Source of the DNA: JBGRQA01 sp041725895
GTDB taxonomy: Bacteria > Bacteroidota > Bacteroidia > Bacteroidales > Marinifilaceae
Length of the DNA: 59,163 nucleotides
Reading direction: 5' to 3'
Assembly: GCA_041725895.1 (NCBI GenBank)
Contig: JBGRQA010000036.1
Coordinates: 1-59,163 of the forward strand
Made by a program: the position numbers and the translations under genes. The notes under the pieces were generated by a model. It was not told the origin of the DNA. It was given only the letters and a program-made list of their open reading frames with translations, and did not search any database. Below are positions 45,440-55,822 of the stretch, in pieces; position 1 is the stretch's first letter; each line of letters starts with the position of its first letter.

Positions 45440-47659
45440 TTATTCAATTGTTAATCTCAAGCCCAGATAGAATTTTCTTTCCTGAATCGGCCCCCAAATC
45501 ATAGAGGCGTCAAAATAGTCCCCGAATGGATTCTTTGCGTCAATAATTGGGTTCTTTTGGGTGTAATTGCCCAGGTTCTCTGCCCCAGCATATATTTCCC
45601 ATATTCTGAATCGTTTGGTAATTTGGGCATTCATTAGGGTATAGGCAGGAGATTTCTCTCTGCGTTGATGCTCTGCAGGATTGGCTGCTGTAGACGGAAT
45701 TCGCATATCCCCGTTGAATTGGGTTGTAAAATCGAATTGCCAGATATTCATACGGGTGGCATACGAAAGGTTAATCAATCCTTTGTAACGATTCACATAG
45801 GGTACTTTCTGCAATTTGTTGTTGATATTGGCTTTCACATCCGAAAAGCGAATAGCGGTAGTGACATCCAGTCTTTCTATCGGTTCCACCTTTAGTTCCA
45901 CCTGGTAGTTGTTGGCGTAAGATTCGCCGTCAAGATTGTAGAATTTTACTTTTCTCACATCGCTGTCTACATCTACAATTACCTGGTTCTCAAACTCGGT
46001 TCTGTAGAAGTCTGCCGATGCGGTAAACTCTTTACCCCAGAGAGTAAAGTACTGGGTGGCACTCACACCGTAGTTCCAGGCTTTCTCCTGCTTCAAATCG
46101 CCTTGTACCTCAAAGGATCTGTTGGATGCCAGCAGGAAGCTGTTTTCGGCGAGTGGGTTGGCCGTTCTTCTTCCGCTCCCGGCAGCCAATCGAACTGTTG
46201 ACTGAGGAGCAAATTGATATCTGAAATGCAGTCGGGGAGTAAGAAAGCCTCCAAACAGGGAGTGATCATCGTAGCGCAATCCACTTTGTAACGTAATTTC
46301 CTCCGATGGCAACCAGGTATATTCTACGTAAGCCCCAGCCACCTTTTCGGTTCTGTTTGTTCCCAAAGAGTTGTTCCCGCTTAGGTGATCCTTAAAGTCA
46401 TCATAAATAAAGGACAGTCCAGCAGTGTATTTGTGCTCTAAATTCCCAATGTAGGATTGAAACAGCAAATTGGCATAGAAGTACTTCTGGTCTGCATCGT
46501 AGTTTCTTAAACCATAGAAAGAGTTCTGTTCATGAGAGGAATAATTGGTGATCAATGCAATACTTCTGTCGTCATCATTGGGCAGTACGTAACCAACCTT
46601 GGCAAACCCTTCGTAGCGACGGGTATCAATATCAATACGGTAGGCATTGTTTAAGTCGTTGGGTTTGCTGGTGTCGTAGTCTTTTTGCCCCCCAATTCGT
46701 TGCTCGTCAATCACTTTTATGCCAAATTGGGCATTCAGATGTTTGTTGATATTCCATTGCCAACGGTTGATGAAATTGTACTGGCGCACCATTGGATCGT
46801 CCAAAAAGTTATCGTTATTCTTATCAATTTTACGTTTGTTGTCCTGTCCATGCGCTAATATAGCAGTTGACAGTTTGTTGTTGATTCTTATTCCCGAAAC
46901 CAGGTTGCCCTCTGCCATGCCCATGCTGTTGCCATAGGCATTTAAAAATAATTTGGGGGCGGTTTGGGGTTTTTCATACTCAATATTAATCTGTCCGGTG
47001 ATGGATTCGTAGCCATTGACCACTGATCCTACTCCTTTGGAAACCTGGATCGATTGCATCCAGGGACCCGGTACATACACCATTCCGTATACCGAGGCAA
47101 GCCCCTTAAAGTTCGGGTTTTTTTCTGTCATCATTTCGATGTATTTGCCGGTAAGACCCAGCAGTTTGATGGATTTGGCACCTGTAGCGGCATCGGCATA
47201 GGATACATCTACTGAAGCATTGGTTTCGAAGCTTTCTGCAAGGTTACAGCAGGCAGCTTTACAAAGCTCTGCTCCTGTAATACTCTGCGATTGAATTGGG
47301 TTGCTTCGGTCGAGAATCGTTCCTTTTCTTCTCTTGGAGATAACCACTTCCTTCAATTCGATACTTGGAGTTAGTTCAATAAGCAACTCCTTTCCTTCAT
47401 GGGAATTGACCTTTACTTCCTGGGTTTTGTAGCCCACAAACTGAACAATCAGAATACCCGATTGATTCGTTTGTTTTAGTTCGAATCGGCCCTCTGGGTC
47501 GGTTGCGGTTCCAATATTTGTATTTTTCCAGAAAACCGATGCTCCGGGTAATGGAACGATTTGGTTCACAGAGTTTTTTTCTACAATCTTTCCCTTAATG
47601 TCTTCTGCAAAAGAGAAAATAGGAAGTAGAGTGAGAAATAGAACTAGTATATTTTTCAT
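45440..47659 (-). CDS. TonB-dependent receptor, probable metal uptake
   Basis: A 739-residue outer-membrane receptor. It has a signal peptide, a carboxypeptidase-like N-terminal domain (IKGKIVEKNSVNQIVPLPGA, ILIVQFVGYKTQEV), a plug beginning near 115 with the unusual Cys-rich segment ELCKAACCNLAESFETNASV, and a barrel ending FYLGLRLTIE. The Cys cluster in the plug is a plausible soft-metal ligand. With the neighbouring HMA and HYC_CC_PP-type genes it suggests copper transport. The substrate is inferred, not shown. Confidence 0.9.
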   Translation of the reverse strand: MKNILVLFLTLLPIFSFAEDIKGKIVEKNSVNQIVPLPGASVFWKNTNIGTATDPEGRFELKQTNQSGILIVQFVGYKTQEVKVNSHEGKELLIELTPSIELKEVVISKRRKGTILDRSNPIQSQSITGAELCKAACCNLAESFETNASVDVSYADAATGAKSIKLLGLTGKYIEMMTEKNPNFKGLASVYGMVYVPGPWMQSIQVSKGVGSVVNGYESITGQINIEYEKPQTAPKLFLNAYGNSMGMAEGNLVSGIRINNKLSTAILAHGQDNKRKIDKNNDNFLDDPMVRQYNFINRWQWNINKHLNAQFGIKVIDEQRIGGQKDYDTSKPNDLNNAYRIDIDTRRYEGFAKVGYVLPNDDDRSIALITNYSSHEQNSFYGLRNYDADQKYFYANLLFQSYIGNLEHKYTAGLSFIYDDFKDHLSGNNSLGTNRTEKVAGAYVEYTWLPSEEITLQSGLRYDDHSLFGGFLTPRLHFRYQFAPQSTVRLAAGSGRRTANPLAENSFLLASNRSFEVQGDLKQEKAWNYGVSATQYFTLWGKEFTASADFYRTEFENQVIVDVDSDVRKVKFYNLDGESYANNYQVELKVEPIERLDVTTAIRFSDVKANINNKLQKVPYVNRYKGLINLSYATRMNIWQFDFTTQFNGDMRIPSTAANPAEHQRREKSPAYTLMNAQITKRFRIWEIYAGAENLGNYTQKNPIIDAKNPFGDYFDASMIWGPIQERKFYLGLRLTIE

Positions 47660-47980
47660 TTGACTATGAAAATTAAAATGAGTGAAGTAAGCTTGAATTG
47701 AAGCATGCAGTTCAAGCCTAATTCAAGATAAGTATTAGGTGTTTTGGTATTCCAATGATATACTTTAGAAAGCAAAGCTTATGACTACAGTTCGGTAGCT
47801 GATGTGTGTAAGTACTGGATGGCTGTATCCTTAGTTTCTACTTATCAAGAAAAGGGTGTAGCACTAATTGGAGCAGGACTATTTTTTTTACAAGTGTGTT
47901 GAATCACCTGTGGTTGAGTTTGAACCAGAATTTGATAGTCCGTAAACCAGCCAACAATTATCGAACTTTGTAGGAAGAGA
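47660..47980. other. 321-base spacer without gene
   Basis: Between the HYC_CC_PP-type gene and the TonB receptor. No frame or repeat stands out. Cotranscription across it is possible but not evident. Confidence 0.4.
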
Positions 47981-48433
47981 TCAACAAAGGTAGCAGCACA
48001 GTGTTTCCTGTGATGAGGTTGAAATAGGTATAGGGGGATGATGCCTGTTTTCTCTTTCGTAGGTTATTGAAAAGAAAAGGGGCTTCAAAAGCATTGTATT
48101 ACAGATCTGCAAGCTCAGCTCATAAACCAATGGAGCCTTACTGACCTTACTAATCGTTGTAGTTGGATTGTTCTTTAGATATATGTGCTTTAGATCGCAG
48201 CACTTCGATCGATTAAAAATAGAATGTGAAGATTTGCTGCATTCTTTAGTAACATCATTTTTTACAGAGCAGTGGTGTTGTTCAGAGCTTCCAAGCTTTG
48301 ATTTATAAACCACATGAACTTCATCCTGATTGCACACAAAGCAATGCTGTTTCACAAGGTTAAAACCGCAAAAACCTGCCAGGTAGAATACCAGCAGAAT
48401 TAGTGAAATTGTATTTCTTAGCAGTTTCTTCAT
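47981..48433 (-). CDS. HYC_CC_PP-type Cys/His-rich secreted protein
   Basis: A 150-residue protein with an N-terminal hydrophobic signal/anchor (LISLILLVFYLAGFCGF). It carries Cys/His motifs in the order KQHCFVCNQD, QHHCSVKND, SKCCDLKHIY and a late HHPPIPIS, the pattern that names the HYC_CC_PP family of Bacteroidota. Its role is unproven, but it is usually found beside copper TonB receptors and HMA proteins, as here. It is probably periplasmic or membrane-anchored. Confidence 0.75.
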   Translation of the reverse strand: MKKLLRNTISLILLVFYLAGFCGFNLVKQHCFVCNQDEVHVVYKSKLGSSEQHHCSVKNDVTKECSKSSHSIFNRSKCCDLKHIYLKNNPTTTISKVSKAPLVYELSLQICNTMLLKPLFFSITYERENRHHPPIPISTSSQETLCCYLC

Positions 48434-49195
48434 TGTTAACCAATCACTCTTCTCAATTGTTATAAATTAAAGACAATTTTTGTTACAATTATTCATTGTC
48501 CCTTATGTTTCTTCCAGATAGTGTAAGAAAGGACACACAAAAATAGAATTAGGGTGAATGACGAGGGTAATTTTTTCTGTTAAAAAATGTTAATTTATGG
48601 GTGGTTGTGTCTTTTTTAAAACTTAACCTTTTATTGGTTATGTAAATATGTTTGGGATTTTAATGTTACAAACTATTTTAGCCAATGTCATGTCGGAATT
48701 TTCTTTGGTTGGGAATTTTGATTTTGAAACTTGTAAGGCATAAGTGATCGTTTTGGAGAAGAGAATGAATAAAGAGGTTTGTTTTCAGCAGAGATTTAAC
48801 AAGATTTTGTTTGTGTTTTTTTAAATCTACCTGAGGAAAAAGATTGGTCTCGAATTTCCTTATTTTTTTTTAACGAAAAATTATTCTTTTAAAATGTTCT
48901 TATCTGGATTTAGTTTTTAACGAATTTTGCGTGAAAATCAATGTGTGTTAATGAGTTCCAGTTAACAATATAAACCCATGGGGTAGTCGTTCTAGTCATT
49001 CTAAATCCCTAAGTCTTAACAAATCTTAACAAAAAAATTTTCACATCCTTTCACCCAATTCCGAATTTTGGTTGTCCTTAAAATAACAAGGCCGAAATAA
49101 ATCGGAAATAACAATCAACTAATTAACCCATAAAATTGTTGGAGACGATACCATAGGGGAGGTTGACAACAGACGACTAATAAAAACTACAACAA
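48434..49195. other. 762-base spacer between divergent genes
   Basis: AT-rich and without a gene. It should hold promoters for the metal cluster (leftward) and dsbD (rightward). TTAACAAATCTTAACAAA near 49015-49033 is a short direct repeat that might be an operator. Confidence 0.4.
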
Positions 49196-51187
49196 ATGAG
49201 AGGTAAATTTACAATTCTTGCCATTCTGATGGTGATGTTTAGCGGGGCAGCCTTTGGGCAAGTTTTACAACCGGCTAAATGGGATGTTAAGTTTTCACAG
49301 AAAGAAGTTAAAGAGGGAGACTCTTTGGAAATTATCTTTTCTGCTGCTATTGAAAAAAGTTGGCACCTGTATTCCAACGATTTCGATCCGGATTTGGGGC
49401 CCATTCCCATTTCTTTCGAATTTCAGGCTCATCCAAGTTACGAAAGAGTAGGGGAGGTGAAGCCAATCAATTCCCACAAACATTTTGATGAAATTTGGGA
49501 TGGAGAGATAAGCTACTTTGCCGATAAGGCCGAGTTGCGTCAAAAAATCGTAGTGAAAAGTTTGCCGTTAAAAGTAGCGGGGACCTTTGAGTTTCAGACT
49601 TGTTCCGATGAAAGTGGACAGTGTGTAATGGGGGATGATGAGTTCGATCTTACACTTGGGAATGCTGAAAAAGCAGTTGCAGCCAAACCAGTTTCTGCAG
49701 ACAATCCCAATGATCCCAAAAACAGTTCTCTTTGGAGTATATTCATCCTGGCGTTCCTGGGTGGATTGGCTGCTTTGTTAACTCCTTGTGTGTTTCCTAT
49801 GATTCCAATGACTGTGAGTTTCTTTATGCATAGTGATGAGAACAAAGCAAAAGCCAAGTTTAAAGCTTTCTTTTATGGCTTTTCAATTATTGGTATTTAT
49901 ACCATTATTGGAACTGTTGTTGCTGTTACCTTGGGGGCTAATTTTGCCAACTTTTTAAGTACACACTGGTTGCCCAATATCTTGTTTTTCGTGATTTTCA
50001 TGATTTTCGCAGCGTCCTTCTTCGGAATGTTCGAAATCACCATGCCAAGCTGGATTGTGAACAAGAGTGTTGCCAATGAGGATAAGGGTGGATTATCCGG
50101 AGCTTTCTTTATGGCTTTCACACTGGTGTTGGTTTCTTTTTCTTGTACAGGACCTATCGTAGGTGCTATTCTGGTAGCTTCTGCAGGTGGAGAAGTATTG
50201 ATGCCGATTGTAGGGATGTTAGGTTTTTCCCTTGCTTTTGCAATGCCATTTACTTTATTTGCCATTTTCCCATCCTGGTTGAACGGACTTCCTAAATCCG
50301 GAGGTTGGTTGAATTCAGTGAAAGTGGTTTTGGGATTCGTGGAAGTAGCTTTGGGTTTAAAATTCCTGAGTATTGCTGACCAAACTTACCACTGGGGGAT
50401 TCTGGATCGTGAGATCTACCTTGCAATCTGGATTGTTGTGTTTGCACTGATGGGCTTCTACTTGTTAGGAAAGCTGAAATTCTCACACGATAGCGACTTG
50501 AAATTCATAGGTGTACCTCGCTTGATGTTGGCCATAGCAACCTTTGCTTTTGTGGTGTATATGATTCCCGGAATGTTTGGAGCTCCTTTGAAAGCTCTTT
50601 CGGGATATATCCCACCTCAGGCTACACAGGATTTTGATATCAATGCCATTGTTCGTAATAATGCTGGTAATAGTGGACACAAGCAAGATGCTCATAGTGC
50701 CAAATATGCTGATTTTCTTCACTTGCCTCACGGATTGAATGGCTATTTCGATTATGAAGAGGGAATGGCTGCGGCCAAAAGATTGAACAAGCCAGTATTC
50801 ATTGATTTCACCGGGCACGGTTGTGTGAACTGTCGTGAGATGGAGGCCAATGTTTGGTCCGATCCTCAGGTGTTGAAGCGTTTGCAGGAAGACTATGTTG
50901 TAATAGCTATGTATGTAGATGATAAAACCACATTGCCCGAAGAGGAGTGGATCGTTTCCACTTACGATGGAAAAACGAAGAAGACGCTTGGGAAAAAGAA
51001 TGCGGATTTCCAGATCTCACGTTACAATGTAAATGCCCAGCCGTATTACTGTTTGTTGGATGTTAATGGTAACGACCTGTCACAGCCCAGAGCATACGAT
51101 CTGGATGTGAATAAATTTGTAGAGTTTCTGGATAAAGGGAAATCAAATTTTATCAATGGTACTAAAACAGCCATGGCAGTAAAATAG
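49196..51187 (+). CDS. dsbD: Thiol:disulfide interchange protein DsbD
   Basis: A 663-residue inner-membrane reductant carrier. It has a signal peptide, a periplasmic N-terminal domain (about 22-160), and eight membrane helices from about 178 with the redox cysteines in LLTPCVFPMIPMTVSFF and FSCTGPIVGAIL. The C-terminal thioredoxin domain has Cys-Val-Asn-Cys in GHGCVNCREM. It moves electrons from cytoplasmic thioredoxin to periplasmic thiols. TrxB, encoded 1.65 kb downstream, would supply them. Cysteines of the N-terminal domain are at TCSDESGQC. Confidence 0.94.
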   Translation: MRGKFTILAILMVMFSGAAFGQVLQPAKWDVKFSQKEVKEGDSLEIIFSAAIEKSWHLYSNDFDPDLGPIPISFEFQAHPSYERVGEVKPINSHKHFDEIWDGEISYFADKAELRQKIVVKSLPLKVAGTFEFQTCSDESGQCVMGDDEFDLTLGNAEKAVAAKPVSADNPNDPKNSSLWSIFILAFLGGLAALLTPCVFPMIPMTVSFFMHSDENKAKAKFKAFFYGFSIIGIYTIIGTVVAVTLGANFANFLSTHWLPNILFFVIFMIFAASFFGMFEITMPSWIVNKSVANEDKGGLSGAFFMAFTLVLVSFSCTGPIVGAILVASAGGEVLMPIVGMLGFSLAFAMPFTLFAIFPSWLNGLPKSGGWLNSVKVVLGFVEVALGLKFLSIADQTYHWGILDREIYLAIWIVVFALMGFYLLGKLKFSHDSDLKFIGVPRLMLAIATFAFVVYMIPGMFGAPLKALSGYIPPQATQDFDINAIVRNNAGNSGHKQDAHSAKYADFLHLPHGLNGYFDYEEGMAAAKRLNKPVFIDFTGHGCVNCREMEANVWSDPQVLKRLQEDYVVIAMYVDDKTTLPEEEWIVSTYDGKTKKTLGKKNADFQISRYNVNAQPYYCLLDVNGNDLSQPRAYDLDVNKFVEFLDKGKSNFINGTKTAMAVK

Positions 51188-51265
51188 TATATCCAAAGGT
51201 GCTAATGCGATTGAAATTTAGTGCGTTTTCATTATCAATATGAAAATTGGATTGCAAAAGGATGC

Positions 51266-51299
51266 TTTCGGGTAATGGGGTGGTTTTCATTACCCGAAA
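51266..51299 (+). terminator. Hairpin after dsbD
   Basis: TTTCGGGTAATG and CATTACCCGAAA form a perfect 12-bp stem with a 10-base loop, 78 bases after the stop. There is no T-run, so it may end transcription weakly or stabilise the mRNA. Confidence 0.6.
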
Positions 51300-51526
51300 C
51301 AATCAATCAAATAAGTCTAATTTATTCGGTATAAAATCAATTAAAAGTATAAATTCATTAATGGTTTAAGAGATAAGTAAATCTATTTCTTTCGTTACGG
51401 ATTTTCGGCATTCTTACAAAGGTTTTTTTCCATTCTGTAATTTGTATTGGAGAGTACCTTCTGTATGTTGAATCATACTGTTTGTGGGAGTGTATATTGT
51501 TTGTTTCTGAATTTTTTAGAAAAAAG

Positions 51527-52816
51527 ATGAGTGAGATGCAGAATATATACTTACAGAAATTAAAGGAGGAGTTTGTCCCAGCCGCAGGCTGCACTGAACC
51601 TGCGGCGATTGCCTTGGCTGCAGCCAAAGCAAGTGAAACATTGAACGCTTTGCCTGAAAGAATAGAGATTAAGGTTAGTGGAAATGTTCTTAAAAATGTG
51701 ATGGGGGTAGGAATACCTGGTTCCAACATGGTAGGATTACCCATAGCAGCTGCTTTGGGAGCTTTAGGAGGTGAGTCATGCAATGGCTTGGAGATCTTTA
51801 CCAATATAAGTGAAAGTGTTGCTAGTCAGGCAAAAAGTTTTGTTAGAGAGGGTAAGGTGCAGGTTGATATGTTGAATGATGTTCCCAAACTTCACATTGA
51901 ATGTGTTAGTTTTAAAGGAGATGATTCCAGTCGTGTTGTGATCCAGGATCGACATGAGAATATCATATTGGTGGAACGCAATGGGGAAATCATTTTTTCG
52001 AAAGAGATCAATCAATGCGAAAAGGGTACTGATGAACAAAAAGGCTGGAGTGTTGAATCAATTTATGAATTTGTTCAAAATATTGAAATTTCAGAACTCA
52101 GATTTCTTCTTGAAGGAGTTGAGTTGAATAAGAAAATTGCAGAGGAAGGCCTGAAAGGAAATTATGGCTTGCAGGTAGGTAAATCCATGCTGGTTAATAT
52201 TGAAAAAGGTTTCCTGTCTGAGGATATCATCAATAAGTCGGTTATGATGGCTGCTGCTGCCTCTGATGCAAGAATGGCCGGATGTCCTATGCCGGTAATG
52301 TCCAATTGTGGAAGTGGCAACCAGGGTATGAGTTTGACTTTACCAATTATGGTTGCAGCTGAAAAATTAAAGGTAGAAGAGGATACTCTATTAAGAGCAT
52401 TAGCATTAGGCTTGCTAATTTCGATTCATATGAAATCTTTCATCGGACAACTATCTGCTCTTTGTGGAGTTTTATTGTCTACCTCCGGAGCTGCTTGCGC
52501 TATTACTTATATGATGGGGGGAGATATGAATCACCTGGCATCTACTTTAAAGAATATGACAGGGAGTGTTACGGGTATGATTTGTGATGGGGCTAATTCC
52601 AGTTGTGCTCAGAAAATTTCAGCCAGTGTGAGTGCTGGGATACAATCCTCCCTATTGGCTTTAAATAGTCAATGTCTAAGTTGTATGGATGGTATTATTG
52701 ATGAGGATGTTGAAGAAACAATTCGTAACATTGGTCGTCTAGCAACTGAAGGTATGGAGGTAACCGATGAGGTGATCCTTAAAACCATGCTGGAGAAAAT
52801 GAGAAAAGTTTCTTAA
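51527..52816 (+). CDS. L-cysteine desulfidase family protein (CyuA/YhaM, UPF0597)
   Basis: About 429 residues from MSEMQNIYLQKL. It has the family pattern AAGCTEPAAIALAAA with Cys22, SGNVLKNVMGVGIPG, MPVMSNCGSGNQGM and a late cluster of cysteines (CDGANSSCAQK, SQCLSCMDG) expected to bind the [4Fe-4S] cluster. The enzyme splits cysteine to sulfide, pyruvate and ammonia. An in-frame ATG at 51482 would add 15 residues unlike the family. The trxB gene follows after 23 bases, so an operon is likely. L-serine dehydratase beta chains are the nearest alternative. Confidence 0.9.
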   Translation: MSEMQNIYLQKLKEEFVPAAGCTEPAAIALAAAKASETLNALPERIEIKVSGNVLKNVMGVGIPGSNMVGLPIAAALGALGGESCNGLEIFTNISESVASQAKSFVREGKVQVDMLNDVPKLHIECVSFKGDDSSRVVIQDRHENIILVERNGEIIFSKEINQCEKGTDEQKGWSVESIYEFVQNIEISELRFLLEGVELNKKIAEEGLKGNYGLQVGKSMLVNIEKGFLSEDIINKSVMMAAAASDARMAGCPMPVMSNCGSGNQGMSLTLPIMVAAEKLKVEEDTLLRALALGLLISIHMKSFIGQLSALCGVLLSTSGAACAITYMMGGDMNHLASTLKNMTGSVTGMICDGANSSCAQKISASVSAGIQSSLLALNSQCLSCMDGIIDEDVEETIRNIGRLATEGMEVTDEVILKTMLEKMRKVS

Positions 52817-52839
52817 GGATAAATATTGAGGAAAAATAG

Positions 52840-53793
52840 ATGGAAAGTAAAGAAAATATTGAAAGAGTTAAGTGTTTGATCATAGGTTCAGGACCTGCTG
52901 GTTATACTGCAGGAATTTATGCTTCACGCGCCAATTTGAATCCTGTTGTTTATGAAGGCTTACAACCAGGAGGACAGTTAACGACCACCACTGAAATTGA
53001 TAATTTCCCAGGGTATCCGGAAGGGGTGACAGGTCCTTTGATGATGGAGGATTTGAAGAAGCAGGCGCAGCGTTTTGGTTGTGATTGTCGTTGGGGGATT
53101 GTTACCGATGTGAATTTAGAGCAGCGTCCCTTCCGGGTTGTGGTTGATGAAAAGACCGAAATCGAAGCCGAATCAGTAATTATTGCAACCGGGGCTACTG
53201 CAAAATATCTTGGACTGGAAAGCGAGGAGAAGTATAAAGGTTCAGGTGTTTCAGCTTGCGCCACTTGTGATGGATTTTTCTATCGTGGAAAAGACGTGGC
53301 AGTAGTAGGTGGTGGTGATACCGCCTGCGAGGAGGCTACTTACCTGGCTGGTTTGTGCAATAAGGTGTATCTCGTGGTGCGTAAGGATTATTTGCGAGCC
53401 TCTAAAGCTATGCAGGAGCGGGTATTCAATACTTCCAATATTGAGGTTCTGTTTGAACACAATACCAAAGAAATTACCGGAGATAATGGTGTGGAAGGTT
53501 GTGTGTTGATTAAAAAGCAGGGAACTCCAGAAGAGGAAGAGGTTGCTATCGCCATTGACGGCTTCTTTCTGGCCATCGGACACCATCCTAATTCCGATAT
53601 TTTTGCCAAGTATATTGATACCGATGAGCAAGGTTATATCCTAACCCAGGCCGGTACACCCAAGACCAATGTGCAGGGCGTATTTGCCTGTGGAGATGTT
53701 CAGGATCCAAATTATCGTCAGGCTATTACTTCTGCGGCGTCTGGTTGCCAGGCTGCTCTTGAGGCAGAACGCTATTTAGCATCATTGAATTAA
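52840..53793 (+). CDS. trxB: Thioredoxin reductase
   Basis: A 317-residue flavoprotein that reduces thioredoxin with NADPH. Motifs are FAD-binding GSGPAGYTAGIYASRA at 16-31, the redox pair Cys140-Ala-Thr-Cys143 in SACATCDGFF, NADPH-binding GGGDTACEEA and the C-terminal ACGDVQDPNYRQAITSAASG. The length is typical. It lies 23 bases after the cysteine desulfidase gene and downstream of dsbD. Confidence 0.96.
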   Translation: MESKENIERVKCLIIGSGPAGYTAGIYASRANLNPVVYEGLQPGGQLTTTTEIDNFPGYPEGVTGPLMMEDLKKQAQRFGCDCRWGIVTDVNLEQRPFRVVVDEKTEIEAESVIIATGATAKYLGLESEEKYKGSGVSACATCDGFFYRGKDVAVVGGGDTACEEATYLAGLCNKVYLVVRKDYLRASKAMQERVFNTSNIEVLFEHNTKEITGDNGVEGCVLIKKQGTPEEEEVAIAIDGFFLAIGHHPNSDIFAKYIDTDEQGYILTQAGTPKTNVQGVFACGDVQDPNYRQAITSAASGCQAALEAERYLASLN

Positions 53794-53814
53794 CAAGAAT
53801 TATTTAGTATACGG

Positions 53815-53862
53815 AAAAGGAATCCCAATATTCTTCTTTGAGATGTGGATTCTTTTTCTTTT
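53815..53862 (+). terminator. Intrinsic terminator of trxB
   Basis: AAAGGAATCC and GGATTCTTTT (one wobble) close a loop of about 21 bases and run into a T-rich tail 22 bases after the stop. Confidence 0.75.
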
Positions 53863-54937
53863 GTTGTTTCATGAATTACAGGGAGCTTAATTCGTGAAAG
53901 CTGTGCATTTCATTTAGACTTAGATGCTAATCTAAGCTGTTATAGAAATAGAATGGATTCCCTTTGAAGGACAATCTGTTTTTGTAAAGCTCCAAGTTAA
54001 ATTAAGGTTGTAGGACCTTAAATAGAAAATCTCCTAGACCAATTCAGCCTGAATTGATGTCTTTTTATACTCAATGATGTTTTCAATTAATGAACAGATG
54101 TGTATTGGAAATATTATTTCGTTTTGCTTCTTTTTTAAGATTTCAAGAGCAATATCTCGATTGCTAACGATTCAAAATTATTAACGTTTTATTCTGTTTT
54201 TGTATTTACTATAATTATGGGGTTCGATGGTGATTTTTAAGAAAACAGTAATTGCTTAGGTGGTTGTTAAGTAATATTTGTCAGGAGAAATCTCTGTTTA
54301 ATCTAGAAAATAATACCGTTCACAATTTGACATAAATGACAGCTTGTTTAGTGAATATCTTGTTGTCAAATTTGTGTTCTCATTTTGTGGGCGGAGCATG
54401 ATTCTGGAAATGAAATGTAAATATTACGATGAGTTTTGATTGAATTGAAATATTTGGACAATTGTTTCTGATTCGATTAAGACAGGAGGAATGCATTGAC
54501 ATTTTTGGTTTGCATGTTGTAACCATCATTTGATGGGATATTGTTGTGAATTTTATAAATGGTTTATGGAGTGCAGAGGAAATAGGATAGGGTGAAATTG
54601 ATTTTGTGAATGCAATTATTAACGAGTGTTTTATCAGTAGGCAGAAAACATAAATATCATAATGTGAAAGTGATGTCATCTAACATTTAAATTATTTCTC
54701 TTTTGAAGCATATAGAAAGATTTTTGTTTGTTCTATTAGCAGTTATCAATTCTTATTTAGCAGTTATTGGCTAATGGGAGACAGTTATCAGTTAGAGTAT
54801 TCTTTCAGTGTATTTTTGTATAGGTTTGCCCTCCTTTTGAAAAAGTCGTTTGTATTGTAGCTATGAGTATTGTGTAAAAGGATACTTCTTTACTTTCAAT
54901 AGATTATTTCTTTATAAAAACTACTTACTAATTATTT
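53863..54937. other. About 1.1 kb of AT-rich spacer
   Basis: No gene is seen; a 99-codon minus-strand frame at 54380 has random-looking composition. Two near-identical TTATCAGTTAG/TTAGCAGTTATTGG-like blocks occur near 54738-54795. This is the upstream region of the polysaccharide locus and may be a long leader. Confidence 0.45.
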
Positions 54938-55726
54938 ATGCGAAAAGGAATAACTTTTTTTTCAGCACTCTTAATCGTGTTGAGTTTTACCTCGTGCCGA
55001 ACCAGCAAGGATTTGGTGTATTTGAATGATGTGGATGGACAAGAGTTGCATGAGGGCTTACCTGTGGAAATGCCTGAGTATCGGATTCAAGCTAATGATA
55101 ACTTATATGTAAATATCAAGTCAATGAATCCGGATGTAAATCAAATTTTTAACCCGATTCAAGGTGGTGGTTCGATGAGTGGAACGCAGCAAATGTATGG
55201 GCAATTGTCCGGGCAGTATTTGAATGGATACCAGGTGAATCAACAGGGTAATATTAATTTGCCTATAATGGGGTCTATTCAGATTTCAGGGTTAACTCTT
55301 CCACAAGCAGAGAGTTGTATTCGCAAAAAAGCTAGTGAATACCTCAAGGAGTGTACTGTAAAAGTGAAATTGTTGAGCTATAAGGTGACTGTTATGGGAG
55401 AAGTAAAAAGTCCGGGGGTTTACTACAACTATAGTAATAATATGACCGTTTTCGAAGCTATTAGCATGGCCAATGGAGTTACAGATTTTGCAAGTATCAA
55501 GCGAGTATTGGTAGTTCGGCCCACCAAAGAGGGGAGTAAAAGCTACCGCTTGAATTTGACGAGTAAGAAGCTGTTGGCTTCCGAGGCTTTTTACCTATTG
55601 CCCAATGATGTGGTTTATGTGGAGCCGGATAAGTATAAAAATGTGAGATTGAATTCTTCTGTATATGCACTTTTCCTGTCTTCAATATCAACCTTGGTTT
55701 TGATTTTGAATTTTATGAATGGATAA
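54938..55726 (+). CDS. Polysaccharide export outer-membrane lipoprotein, Wza-like
   Basis: A 262-residue lipoprotein. The signal ends at Cys20 in LSFTSC. A Poly_export domain follows (PEYRIQANDNLYVNIKSMNP) with a glycine/glutamine-rich insertion at about 75-100. Next are SLBB-like beta-grasp domains (GQLSGQYLNGYQVNQQGNIN, VTVMGEVKSPGVYY), and the C-terminal membrane segment is SSVYALFLSSISTLVLILNF. It forms the export channel for exopolysaccharide together with the next gene. Confidence 0.92.
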   Translation: MRKGITFFSALLIVLSFTSCRTSKDLVYLNDVDGQELHEGLPVEMPEYRIQANDNLYVNIKSMNPDVNQIFNPIQGGGSMSGTQQMYGQLSGQYLNGYQVNQQGNINLPIMGSIQISGLTLPQAESCIRKKASEYLKECTVKVKLLSYKVTVMGEVKSPGVYYNYSNNMTVFEAISMANGVTDFASIKRVLVVRPTKEGSKSYRLNLTSKKLLASEAFYLLPNDVVYVEPDKYKNVRLNSSVYALFLSSISTLVLILNFMNG

Positions 55727-55822
55727 TTTTTTTCGTATAAAAATGTTTGTTTTGGAGCAATAGCTGTCCTGAACTGATTGGGAAGTGTCTTTGTTTGAAA
55801 AAACTATCTTAAGAATTGAAAA

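Noticed and set aside
49196..51187. Reading the dsbD product as separate CcdA and thioredoxin genes
   Set aside because: One uninterrupted frame holds the N-terminal, membrane and thioredoxin parts in the DsbD order.
54380..54679. A 99-codon minus-strand frame before the polysaccharide genes
   Set aside because: Random-looking composition in AT-rich spacer, with no motif or neighbour support.
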